Assembly (NCBI RefSeq): GCF_025490915.1
Contig: NZ_JANQBA010000011.1
Span: 34,786-98,785 of the forward strand
Reading direction: 5' to 3'
DNA: 64,000 nucleotides
From: Lacticaseibacillus parakribbianus
GTDB taxonomy: Bacteria > Bacillota > Bacilli > Lactobacillales > Lactobacillaceae
Part shown: piece after piece, positions 1 through 8,090 of the stretch
Position numbering within the stretch: position 1 is the stretch's first letter
How the letters are laid out: every line of letters starts with the position of its first letter
Notes under the pieces: model-generated
What the model was told of the DNA's origin: nothing
Databases searched by the model: none
Seen by the model: only the letters and a program-made list of their open reading frames with translations
Made by a program: the position numbers and the translations under genes

Positions 1-545
1 CCTCGTGCTTGTCTCACCTTTTGCCGGAATCAGCCGCGCGAAAGCCGCGCCCAACCCGCGCGTCTGCCGAGCCGCTGATTCTTTCACGGTCCGACCCGGC
101 CCGGGGCCCTGCGGCGGCTACGGTGTGGGGTTTGAACAAGAAGGCTGCGGTGTGGCTTCGCCGTCGCCACGATTCGCGTCGAACAGGGCAAGACTTGGCG
201 TTAATCGTGATTTCACGTTGCCAGTTGGATGTTGTACGGGACGAACAGGGCGTCGCGCGTGGCTGGGTTGACTGCGGATTACTTTAATGTTTCGTAGCGG
301 GAGGGTCTGTTGCCGTCGTTATGACGCAGATTTCAGACTCGGTCGGAGCCCGAAGAGGTCGGAATGAGTGGTCTAGTCGGCCGGCTGGTAGCATCTGGAA
401 ATAAAACCAGTCTGTATTTAGCCTAGAATGCCAATGGTTAGTGGATGTACCACTAGATAGGGCGGAGTCCGGCCGCGCAGCCCAACCCACCCGGAGCCCG
501 GAGGCCGCGACCCTTCCGCGGAAAATGACCTCGCCCTCAGGCCCG
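1..545. other. Region without a convincing gene
   Basis: No open frame here has both a ribosome site and recognisable protein character; the short frames on both strands look like GC-rich chance frames. The left part may be the end of something beginning outside the window. From about 390 the sequence becomes a little more AT-rich, leading into the promoter of the helicase gene. Confidence 0.5.
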
Positions 546-574
546 TTGTTTTGGCGGCCCTTTAATGGTAAGAT
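546..574 (+). promoter_or_regulatory. Promoter of the HelD-like gene
   Basis: TTGTTT (546-551), a 17-base spacer and TAAGAT (569-574) fit a sigma-A promoter. It lies about 40 bases before the start codon at 614. Confidence 0.5.
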
Positions 575-613
575 AGTACAACGCTTTTATTAAGATAAGG
601 GGGGACCTCTTCC

Positions 614-2905
614 ATGGCAGATCAGGAAAAAGCACTGGAGCAGACCCATCTCAACGGGATTATGAAGCAGCTGTCGGCCGCGGACAAGCGACTGACGGCC
701 GAAATCGCGCGAACCAAGGCCGAGGAGAAGAACCTGAACCAGAACTTCTTCAGCGACTTTTCAATTAACCTCAGCAACGACGCGGAGACCATTGAGACGG
801 CGGCGTCCATTCAGCAGCAACAACAGATGCTGGACGAACGCCAAAACGCGTGGCGCCAATCCACGCAGCTGTTGGCCACGGTGCGGCGGTTGACGGTCAA
901 CCCGTTTTTTGCCCGGATCGATTTTCAGGAGGGCCAGGAACGCCCCGAGACCATCTACATCGGCCTGGGCTCGTTCACCGACGAGCGCGGCAAGTTCCTG
1001 ATCTACGACTGGCGAGCGCCGATCAGCTCGATTTACTACGACGGCGGCCTCGGCGCGGTGACCTACCAGACGCCGGACGGGCCGCAGACGGTCAACGTTG
1101 ACTTGAAGCGCCAGTTCGTGATCAAGGACGGCCAGATTCAGACGATGTTTGACACCACCGAGACCATCGGCGACCAGATGCTGCTCGAGGTGCTGGGCGA
1201 AAAGTCCGACACCCAGATGAAAAGCATCGTCACGACGATTCAGCGCGAGCAAAACCAGATTATCCGAGACACCACGGCCGACCTGCTGTTCGTGCAGGGG
1301 GCGGCGGGGTCCGGCAAGACCTCGGCGGTGCTTCAGCGCGTCGCCTACCTGCTGTACCGCTACCGCGGCAACCTGACGTCCAGCCAGGTGATCATGTTCA
1401 GCCCCAACCAGCTGTTCTCCGATTACATCGGCAACGTGCTGCCGGAGCTTGGCGAGCAGAACATGGTGCAGTTCACGTTCTACCAGTACGTGACGCGGCG
1501 GGTACCCAACATCGAGGTCCAAAATCTGTTCGCCCAGTTCGAGCAGCGCCTGACCCCGGCGGCCAAAAAGGTGGCGCGGCTCAAGGGCAGCCTGGCCTTT
1601 TTCGCCGCGACCAAGGCCTACGCCGCGACGCTTGAGCAGGGCGGCATGAAGTTTCGCGACATCAAGTTCCAAGGGCGCGTGTTCTTCTCCAAGCGCCGCA
1701 TCGCCGAGATTTTTTACAGCTACAACGAGAACTACCACCTGGGCAACCGCCTGAGCGCGACCAAGGAGCGGCTGATCAACGCGCTGAACCACCGCGTCGA
1801 CGCCGAGATGCGAGCCGACTGGGTCCAGCAGGCCGTCGAGGCGCTGTCCGACGAGCAGATTCGCGAGCTGCAAAGCAACGGCCCGGCCGAGTTCAAGGAT
1901 TCGGACGCCGAGTACAAGTTCTTTGCCAAGAAGATCGTGATGGACGCGTTCAAGCAGATCCAGACCGCGATTGTCCGCAACCACTTCCTGAACGTGCGGG
2001 GCCAGTACGTCGCCTTCCTCAAAAACGCCGGCAGCGTGGTCGACCTTGCCGCGTTCGGCCTGAGCCAGGCCGAGTGGGACCAAGACGTCGCCACGTTCCT
2101 GGTCGCCTTCAAGGACCGTCGGCTGGCTATGGCCGACGCCACGCCGTACTTGCACCTGTACGACCTGATGACCGGCCGCCACGGCGAGCGCAACATGCGC
2201 TACGTCTTCATCGACGAGATTCAAGACTACACGCCGTACCAGCTGGCCTACCTCAAGACCAGCTTCCCGAAGGCCAAGTTCACGCTTTTGGGCGACCTGA
2301 ACCAGGCGATTTTCACCAAGTCCGACTCCCACACCCTGATTCAAGACGTCGCCAAGCTCTTCGACCCGGACAAAACGCGCGTGGTGCAGCTGACCCAGTC
2401 GTACCGCTCGACGCGCCAGGTGACCGAGTTCACCAAGGCCATCCTGCGCTCCGGCCAGCAAATCGAGGCGTTCAACCGCCAGGGGCCGCTGCCGGTGGTC
2501 TACCTGCGCGACTCCCAAAAAGCGCTGGTCGACGCGATGCTCAAGCAGATCGACATCGACGACGCGGCCAAGCAGACCACGGCGGTGATCGCCAAGACCC
2601 TGGAGGCCGCCAACGCGGTCTACTCGGCGCTGCGTGACGCCGGGGTGCCGGTGACCCTGATTCAAAGCGAGAACCAGCGGCTGGCCGCCGGGGTGATCGT
2701 GGTGCCGTCCTACCTGGCCAAGGGGCTGGAGTTCGACGCCGTGATCTTGTGGCAGGCCAACGCCGCCACCTTCCACGAGGAGGACGAGCGGGAGCTGTTG
2801 TACACCATCGCCAGCCGCGCGATGCACCGCCTGACGATTTTCGCCAGCCCGGACCTCTCGCCGCTGCTCGCCGACATGCCAGAGACCTTATACGAAAAGA
2901 AGTAA
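614..2905 (+). CDS. helD: HelD-like UvrD/Rep-family helicase (RNA polymerase recycling ATPase)
   Basis: The 763-residue protein belongs to superfamily 1 and resembles HelD, which in Gram-positive bacteria binds stalled RNA polymerase and uses ATP to release it from DNA. Visible: an N-terminal coiled-coil region (about residues 1-90, LNGIMKQLSAADKRLTAEIA) typical of the HelD arm, Walker A GAAGSGKTS near residue 228, the helicase motif FIDEIQDYTP in the second half, QSYRSTRQ, and a late KGLEFDAV motif. Length matches the family. The start ATG follows a G-rich ribosome site (AAGGGGGG). It is followed after 4 bases by a thioesterase gene, so the two are probably co-transcribed. The exact role (RNA polymerase recycling or DNA repair helicase) is inferred. 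Confidence 0.88.
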   Translation: MADQEKALEQTHLNGIMKQLSAADKRLTAEIARTKAEEKNLNQNFFSDFSINLSNDAETIETAASIQQQQQMLDERQNAWRQSTQLLATVRRLTVNPFFARIDFQEGQERPETIYIGLGSFTDERGKFLIYDWRAPISSIYYDGGLGAVTYQTPDGPQTVNVDLKRQFVIKDGQIQTMFDTTETIGDQMLLEVLGEKSDTQMKSIVTTIQREQNQIIRDTTADLLFVQGAAGSGKTSAVLQRVAYLLYRYRGNLTSSQVIMFSPNQLFSDYIGNVLPELGEQNMVQFTFYQYVTRRVPNIEVQNLFAQFEQRLTPAAKKVARLKGSLAFFAATKAYAATLEQGGMKFRDIKFQGRVFFSKRRIAEIFYSYNENYHLGNRLSATKERLINALNHRVDAEMRADWVQQAVEALSDEQIRELQSNGPAEFKDSDAEYKFFAKKIVMDAFKQIQTAIVRNHFLNVRGQYVAFLKNAGSVVDLAAFGLSQAEWDQDVATFLVAFKDRRLAMADATPYLHLYDLMTGRHGERNMRYVFIDEIQDYTPYQLAYLKTSFPKAKFTLLGDLNQAIFTKSDSHTLIQDVAKLFDPDKTRVVQLTQSYRSTRQVTEFTKAILRSGQQIEAFNRQGPLPVVYLRDSQKALVDAMLKQIDIDDAAKQTTAVIAKTLEAANAVYSALRDAGVPVTLIQSENQRLAAGVIVVPSYLAKGLEFDAVILWQANAATFHEEDERELLYTIASRAMHRLTIFASPDLSPLLADMPETLYEKK

Positions 2906-2909
2906 GCCG

Positions 2910-3386
2910 ATGAAAATGAGTGAAACCAAGGCCGTGACCACGCACCGCGTGTTCCCGGCCCAGCTGAACGAGCACGAAACGCTGTACGGCGGCCAGCTGC
3001 TGTACTGGCTGGACGAGGCGGCCAGCGTCGCCGCCCACCGCCTGGCGCGGCGCGGCATGGCGACCGGGGCGCTGGACAACCTCCAGTTCCTGGCACCGGG
3101 CCACTTGGGCCAGGCCATCGAGTTTCACAGCGTGGTGACCGGCGTCGGTCGCCGCTCGATGGAGGTCTTCACCAAGGTGATCGAAGAGGACCTGGACGCC
3201 GGCTCCCGCACCCTGATTGCGACGGCCTTTTCCACCTTCGTCGCCAACCCCGGCCCAGACCTTAACAGCGTCGAGGCGGATCAGCCCGAGCTGGTCGCGC
3301 TTGCGGCCGGCTACGCGGCTCGCACCGCCGCCAACCGGGCCCGGCGCCACGCGCTGGACGGCGTCGACTTGAGCCTGACGGAGTAG
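2910..3386 (+). CDS. Acyl-CoA thioesterase (hotdog fold, YciA/BACH-like)
   Basis: The 158-residue protein has the hotdog thioesterase core: ypical NEHETLYGGQLLYWLDEAA with the helix containing the catalytic acid, followed by strands including ALDNLQFLAPGHLGQAIEF. Enzymes of this type hydrolyse acyl-CoA to free acid and CoA in the cytosol, probably as hexamers. The ATG at 2910 sits 4 bases after the helicase stop with little ribosome site of its own, which suggests translational coupling. A second ATG two codons on (ATGAAAATG) is also possible. The gene ends before a strong terminator, making a two-gene transcript. Substrate chain length cannot be told from sequence. Confidence 0.82.
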   Translation: MKMSETKAVTTHRVFPAQLNEHETLYGGQLLYWLDEAASVAAHRLARRGMATGALDNLQFLAPGHLGQAIEFHSVVTGVGRRSMEVFTKVIEEDLDAGSRTLIATAFSTFVANPGPDLNSVEADQPELVALAAGYAARTAANRARRHALDGVDLSLTE

Positions 3387-3491
3387 GGCGGCCGCGGGGT
3401 GGCCGAATCGTCCCTGGCCGGTGACCGGTCGCACGACGGCCGGCCGCACGGTTTAGTTTGGCCCGAGTGCCACGGCACGGTCAGCTGCACG

Positions 3492-3513
3492 GCCCCGGTT
3501 CGCCGGGGCTTTT
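3492..3513 (+). terminator. Rho-independent terminator after the thioesterase gene
   Basis: Perfect 7-bp stem GCCCCGG/CCGGGGC (3492-3498 with 3503-3509) closed by a TTCG tetraloop and followed by TTTT. Confidence 0.85.
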
Positions 3514-3619
3514 CTAGTACAGATGACAGGCTACGATTTTTTGGCGCAAAAGGCCCACAGGCAAGGAAGAAAACGCTACAATAGGCGTAGCGGATTAGCA
3601 CAGTTTGGAGTGTTCAGTG

Positions 3620-4105
3620 ATGCAAGCGTTGACCGATGTTGTGACCCCAGGCAACTTTCTCATCATGCAAGTGACCGCCCGGCCGACGCTGGCGCGGCAC
3701 CTGGCCGAGCTCGGCCTGCGAGCCGGCCAGCGGCTGACGGTGATTCAGACCAGCAAGAACGCCGCCGGCATGGTGATTTTCTTTCAGGGCCAGCGGCTGG
3801 CCGTGTCCGACGAAATCGCCGGTCAGGTCCAGGTCGCGCCGCTGCGGCAGGTCGACGCGGCGGCGCTGATGCCCTTAGCCGACTTGCCCGTCGGCGAACG
3901 CGCGGTGGTCGGCAAGATTGAGGGCCAGGGCCAGCTGCGCCAGCGGCTGCTGGACATGGGGCTGACCCGCGGCACCTTGGTCCACCTGATCCGCGTGGCG
4001 CCGATGGGCGACCCGCTGGAGCTTGCGGTGCGGGGCTACAAGCTGACGCTTCGGCGCCAGGACGCGCTGGCCGTGCGGGTGGAAAGGATGGCGGAACATG
4101 GGTGA
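3620..4105 (+). CDS. feoA: FeoA with two tandem FeoA domains
   Basis: About 161 residues holding two FeoA (SH3-like) domains in a row: the first around residues 10-75 (LAELGLRAGQRLTVIQ), the second around 85-155 (RQRLLDMGLTRGTLVHLIR). FeoA is a small cytosolic partner of the ferrous iron transporter FeoB. The start chosen is ATG 3620, 9 bases after GGAG; an upstream TTG at 3605 would overlap that ribosome site. The stop overlaps the feoB start by 8 bases. The double-domain form, about twice the usual FeoA length, is common in lactobacilli. A TACAAT -10-like element lies at 3577-3582. Confidence 0.9.
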   Translation: MQALTDVVTPGNFLIMQVTARPTLARHLAELGLRAGQRLTVIQTSKNAAGMVIFFQGQRLAVSDEIAGQVQVAPLRQVDAAALMPLADLPVGERAVVGKIEGQGQLRQRLLDMGLTRGTLVHLIRVAPMGDPLELAVRGYKLTLRRQDALAVRVERMAEHG

Positions 4106-6191
4106 GACACTGGCTTTGGTCGGCAACCCGAACTCGGGCAAAACCACGCTGTTCAACGCGCTGACCGGCGCCCGGCTGGCAGTCGGCAACTGGCCCGGCG
4201 TCACCGTCGAGCGCAAGGCCGGCCGGTTACGCGCGGCCGCGGCGGTGACGCTGCAGGACCTGCCCGGCACCTACTCGCTGTCGCCGTACTCCTCAGAGGA
4301 GCTGGTGACCCGCGATTTTCTGCTCAACGGCGACCCCAGCAAGGTGATCAACGTGGTCGACGCCACCAACCTCGAGCGCAACTTGTACCTGACGCTGCAG
4401 GTGATGGAGGCGGGGCGGCCGCTGATTCTGGCGCTGAACATGATCGACGCGCTGCGCGGCCGGGGGCGAACGATTAACCTCAAGAAGCTCAGCTACGCGC
4501 TGGGGGTGCCGGTGATCGGTATCTCGGCTTTGAACCGCACCAACCTGGACGCCTTGGTGGCCACGGCGACGGCCAAGGAATCCGGCCGCTACCCGTACCC
4601 CGAGTACGACCCGCGCGTCGAGTCGGCCATCGGCATGATCGCAGCCCAGCTGACCGCGGTACCGGTGGCGGAGCGGCGCTTCGACGCGATTCGACTGTTC
4701 GAGCGCGACGCCGCCGTCCAGCAGGCGGTGGCGCTGACGGCGGCGCAACGGGCCGACATCGAGCAGACGATTCGCACCGCCGAGGACTTGTTCGCCGACA
4801 GCGCCGATGCGATCATGGTTAACGCCCGGTACGACTTCATCGCCCGGGTCGTCGCGATGAGCGTGGTCGACGCCGGGGACTTCGTGGAAACGGCGTCCGA
4901 TCGCATCGACCGCATCGTCACCAACCGGTGGTTCGCGCTGCCGATTTTCGCGGCGGTGATGTGGGCGGTGTACTACCTGTCGATCCAGACGGTCGGGACG
5001 CTGGGCTCCGATTGGCTCAACGACACCGTGTTTGGTAGCTGGCTGCCGGGGATCGCCAACCACTGGCTGACCGCCTGGCACGTCGCCAGGCCGCTGCAGT
5101 CGCTTCTGGTCGACGGGCTGATCGGCGGCCTCGGGGCGGTGCTCGGCTTTTTGCCGCAGATCGCGATGCTGTTCTTGTGCCTGGGGATTCTTGAGGACTG
5201 CGGCTACATGGCGCGAATCGCCTTTGTGATGGACCGGCTGTTTCACCGCTTCAACCTGTCGGGCAAGGCCTTCATCCCGATGCTGATCGCGACGGGCTGC
5301 GGGGTGCCGGGTATCATGGCGACTCGCACGATCGAGTCGGACCGTGACCGGAAAATGAGCATCATGCTGACGACGTTCATGCCGTGCTCGGCCAAGCTGA
5401 CCGTAATCGCGCTGGTCGCCGGCACGTTTTTCCCCGGCCAGTCCTGGGTCGCCCCCAGCGCCTACTTCATCTCGGTGCTGGCCGTCGTCGGCTCCGGCGT
5501 GTTCCTGAAAAAAACGCGGCTGTTCGAGGGGCCGCCAGCGCCGTTCGTGATGGAGCTGCCGGCCTACCACCGCCCGCTGCTGCGCAACCTCGGCCGCAGC
5601 GTCGGCCAACGCGCCACGGCCTTCGTTCACAAGGCCGGCACCATCATCTTCCTGTCTTGCGTCGGGCTGTGGTTCTTGAGCAACTTCAACTGGCGCCTGC
5701 AGATGGTCCCGCAAAACGCGAGCCTGCTGCGCGACCTCGGCAGCCTGCTGGCCCCGGTGTTCGCGCCGCTGGGCTTTGGCGATTGGCGGGCGACCGTCGC
5801 GACCGTCGCCGGCCTGATTGCCAAGGAAAACTGCGTGGGCACGTTGCGCATCGCCTTTGGCCCGGGCAACTTCGCGGCCCAGCTGCGTTCCGCCTACGCG
5901 CCGATGGGGGGCTTTGCCTTCCTGGTGTTCAACCTGCTGTGTGCCCCGTGCTTCGCGTCGATCGGCACGATGTACAAGGAGTTCGGCCAGCGCAAGTGGA
6001 CGCTGATGGCGATCGGCTACCAGACCGGCATCGCCTACCTGCTGAGCGTCGTGGTGTACCAAACCGCGCGGCTGCTCGATGGCGCAATCGATGCGCTGGG
6101 CCTGGTGTTCCTGCTGGTGGCCTTGGCCGCCATCTTGTACGGACTGGTTCTCAAGCGGCCACGGCCAAGCGCCGCGGCGCAACTCGCGTAA
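4098..6191 (+). CDS. feoB: FeoB ferrous iron transport protein
   Basis: The 697-residue protein has the FeoB plan: a cytosolic G domain at the N-terminus with G1 GNPNSGKTTLFN (about residues 8-19), the following switch region NWPGVTVE, and G3 DLPGTYSLSP; a helical regulatory region; then gate-type membrane segments including GFLPQIAMLF, IATGCGVPGIMATRT and the second gate region. It moves Fe2+ across the membrane, driven or gated by the nucleotide-binding domain. Translation overlaps feoA, and a FeoB-associated Cys-rich protein follows 13 bases later, so this is a three-gene iron uptake operon. I saw no clear Fur box. Confidence 0.96.
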   Translation: MGETLALVGNPNSGKTTLFNALTGARLAVGNWPGVTVERKAGRLRAAAAVTLQDLPGTYSLSPYSSEELVTRDFLLNGDPSKVINVVDATNLERNLYLTLQVMEAGRPLILALNMIDALRGRGRTINLKKLSYALGVPVIGISALNRTNLDALVATATAKESGRYPYPEYDPRVESAIGMIAAQLTAVPVAERRFDAIRLFERDAAVQQAVALTAAQRADIEQTIRTAEDLFADSADAIMVNARYDFIARVVAMSVVDAGDFVETASDRIDRIVTNRWFALPIFAAVMWAVYYLSIQTVGTLGSDWLNDTVFGSWLPGIANHWLTAWHVARPLQSLLVDGLIGGLGAVLGFLPQIAMLFLCLGILEDCGYMARIAFVMDRLFHRFNLSGKAFIPMLIATGCGVPGIMATRTIESDRDRKMSIMLTTFMPCSAKLTVIALVAGTFFPGQSWVAPSAYFISVLAVVGSGVFLKKTRLFEGPPAPFVMELPAYHRPLLRNLGRSVGQRATAFVHKAGTIIFLSCVGLWFLSNFNWRLQMVPQNASLLRDLGSLLAPVFAPLGFGDWRATVATVAGLIAKENCVGTLRIAFGPGNFAAQLRSAYAPMGGFAFLVFNLLCAPCFASIGTMYKEFGQRKWTLMAIGYQTGIAYLLSVVVYQTARLLDGAIDALGLVFLLVALAAILYGLVLKRPRPSAAAQLA

Positions 6192-6204
6192 AGGAGATTT
6201 CACT

Positions 6205-6378
6205 ATGGCTACTGTTATCATCACGATTTTGCTGGTTGCGGCCGTCGCCGCGGTTGTCTACACCCAGTTTTTGAGCAAAAAGCGCAAGGCGGCCGGCTGC
6301 AGCAAGTGCAACGACGTCGGCTGCCCGTTGTTCGACCAGGCCCAGCGGCTGAAGGTCAACAACCAAAAACACGCGTGA
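6205..6378 (+). CDS. FeoB-associated Cys-rich membrane protein
   Basis: A 57-residue protein starting at ATG 6205, 8 bases after AAAGGAG. It has one N-terminal membrane helix (residues 2-20, VIITILLVAAVAAVVYT), a basic stretch KKRK and then a Cys cluster CSKCNDVGC. This matches the small FeoB-associated Cys-rich family found directly after feoB in Firmicutes. It probably helps ferrous iron delivery or assembly of the FeoB complex, but the function is inferred from position and family only. Confidence 0.85.
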   Translation: MATVIITILLVAAVAAVVYTQFLSKKRKAAGCSKCNDVGCPLFDQAQRLKVNNQKHA

Positions 6379-6652
6379 GATCTGCTCCCACGCGCGTGAG
6401 GGCGGCACGCATCTGGAATTCGGGTGCCGGGCCGGCCTGACCGGACGAGGTAGCGGCTGCAAAGCCGGGCGCCGGCCCGGCCGGACCAGCGTTACGGCTC
6501 CGGCCGGCCGGACCAGGAAGTTCGATCGCCAATCCGGTCGACCCAGCGCGACGGCTTCGGACCGGCGTGGCGAGCGGCGGCACCCGCTGGGCGGCCGGCC
6601 GCGTGTCTGACTGAGCGGCCGACCGACTGGGTTACTGGCCGAGGCGGCCACC
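6379..6652. other. GC-rich gap after feoB operon, no gene seen
   Basis: Contains imperfect short inverted and direct repeats of GGCCGG/CCGGCC type but no open frame with a ribosome site. A weak hairpin CACGCGTGAG...CTCCCACGCGCGTGAG at the end of the feo operon lacks a T-tract. Confidence 0.4.
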
Positions 6653-6750
6653 GAACCGCGAACCCCGAACCCCGAACCCCGAACCCCGAACCCCGAACCC
6701 CGAACCCCGAACCCCGAACCCCGAACCCCGAACCCCGAACCCCGAACCCC
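6653..6750. repeat. Heptanucleotide tandem repeat (GAACCCC)13
   Basis: Thirteen perfect copies of GAACCCC run from 6660 to 6750, preceded by one degenerate copy (GAACCGC, 6653-6659). The tract ends about 80 bases before the coaA start codon and therefore lies in the probable promoter/leader region. Seven-base units are prone to slipped-strand length change. Confidence 0.97.
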
Positions 6751-6829
6751 GCAACTGGTCTCACCCTGTACCGTTTTTCCTTGCACCACTGGCACGCCTT
6801 GGCGTGACCCTACTTCCAACGAGGACATC

Positions 6830-7753
6830 ATGCAATCGCTAATGAATTACTACCAGTTCAGCCGCGCGGAGTGGTCGACCTTCCACGCCCACAACTTCGC
6901 CAGCGTCTCCGATGAGGAGCTGGAGTCGCTGCGGTCTTTGAACGACACCATCAGCATGGACGACGTCAAGGCGATCTACTCGCCGCTGCGCCACCTGCTG
7001 CACATCCGCTACCGCGACTACCAACGCGCCGAGTTCAACCTCAGCCAGTTCATGGCCGCGCCGCACCACCCGCACCCGTTCATCATCGGCATCTGCGGCT
7101 CCGTGGCGGTGGGCAAAAGCACGACGGCGCGGCTCTTGCAGCTTTTGTTGGCCCGGGCCTACCCGGAAAAGCGCATCCAACTGATCACCACCGACGGCTT
7201 CTTGTACCCCAACGCCGAGCTCGAACGCCGCGGCATTTTGGACCGCAAGGGGTTTCCCGAAAGCTACGACATGGACCTCCTGATCCATTTTCTCAACAAC
7301 GTCAAAAACGCCTCGGGCGTGGTGCGGGCCCCCAAGTACAGCCACCAGATCTACGACATCGTGCCCGGCGAAGAGGAGGTCATCGACCACCCCGACATCC
7401 TGATTGTCGAAGGCATTAACGTGCTGCAGCTGCCCAGTCAGGCGCCGATCTACGTCTCCGATTACTTCGACTTCTCGCTGTACGTCGACGCCGACCCGGC
7501 CCTGATCGAGCAGTGGTACCTCGAGCGGTTCGGGATGCTGTTGGACACGGCCTTCACCGACCCGACCAACTACTACTACCAATACGCCATCGGCGACCGC
7601 CAAGACGCCTTCGCCATGGCGCGGCAGGTCTGGAAGGACGTCAACCTGAAGAACCTCAACGAGTACATCTTGCCGACCAAAAACCGCGCGGATGTGATTC
7701 TGCACAAAACCGACAACCACGTGATCGACCGCGTCAGCCTGCGCAAGTTCTAG
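6830..7753 (+). CDS. coaA: Pantothenate kinase, type I
   Basis: The 307-residue protein catalyses ATP-dependent phosphorylation of pantothenate, the first step of coenzyme A synthesis, in the cytosol. Visible: P-loop GSVAVGKSTTARLL near residue 91, TTDGFLYPNAELERRG, KGFPESYD, and IVEGINVLQ. Length matches bacterial CoaA. The start ATG 6830 is 5 bases after GAGG; a second ATG lies four codons later. The gene seems to stand alone, with a repeat tract before it and a terminator with duplicated left arm after it. Confidence 0.96.
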   Translation: MQSLMNYYQFSRAEWSTFHAHNFASVSDEELESLRSLNDTISMDDVKAIYSPLRHLLHIRYRDYQRAEFNLSQFMAAPHHPHPFIIGICGSVAVGKSTTARLLQLLLARAYPEKRIQLITTDGFLYPNAELERRGILDRKGFPESYDMDLLIHFLNNVKNASGVVRAPKYSHQIYDIVPGEEEVIDHPDILIVEGINVLQLPSQAPIYVSDYFDFSLYVDADPALIEQWYLERFGMLLDTAFTDPTNYYYQYAIGDRQDAFAMARQVWKDVNLKNLNEYILPTKNRADVILHKTDNHVIDRVSLRKF

Positions 7754-7810
7754 CGGTCGGCGGCGACACGCGGCAGCGACAAAAAGCGGCAGAGGCGACA
7801 CGCGACAGAG

Positions 7811-7950
7811 GCGGTGCGGCTTCCCGAATAGGCGGCGACACGCAATAAAGGCGGTGCGGCTTCCCGAGTAGGCGGCGACACGCGACAGAGGCGGTGCGGC
7901 TTCCCGAGTAGGCGGCGGCACACGACAGAGGCGGTGCGGCTTCCCGAATG
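7811..7950. repeat. 40-bp tandem repeat derived from a terminator arm
   Basis: Units start at 7811, 7851, 7891 and 7931, exactly 40 bases apart, each opening with GCGGTGCGGCTTCCCGA. The first three units differ at only a few bases. The fourth unit diverges after the loop because it continues into the right arm of the coaA terminator. Fragments of the unit's tail also occur before 7811. Confidence 0.95.
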
Positions 7951-7969
7951 GGGAGGTCGCACCGCCTTT
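7929..7969 (+). terminator. coaA terminator
   Basis: A long stem of about 17 bp: left arm AGGCGGTGCGGCTTCCC (7929-7945), loop GAAT, right arm ending in GGTCGCACCGCC, then TTT. G-T pairs account for most imperfections. The left arm and loop are the part repeated upstream every 40 bases. Confidence 0.7.
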
Positions 7970-8090
7970 GGTGTCGGCCGCGTTGGCAACCAGTCGGCCG
8001 CGTTGGCTTTGGTGGCCCGGGGCGGCGCCGGTCGGGGTGGTGGTCTGTGCGGAGATACAATCGGTGGGGTGGTGGTCCTGGTGGCGTCGC

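Noticed and set aside
284..490. 68-codon minus-strand frame at the left end
   Set aside because: No ribosome site and no recognisable protein character.
761..2827. 688-codon open frame on the minus strand inside the helicase gene
   Set aside because: It is a GC-driven shadow: the plus-strand frame has clear helicase motifs, and the antisense product is Val/Leu/Arg-rich without domains or ribosome site.
6492..6831. Minus-strand frames with GSGFGVRGSGFGVR repeats
   Set aside because: They are translations of the heptamer array and have no ribosome site.
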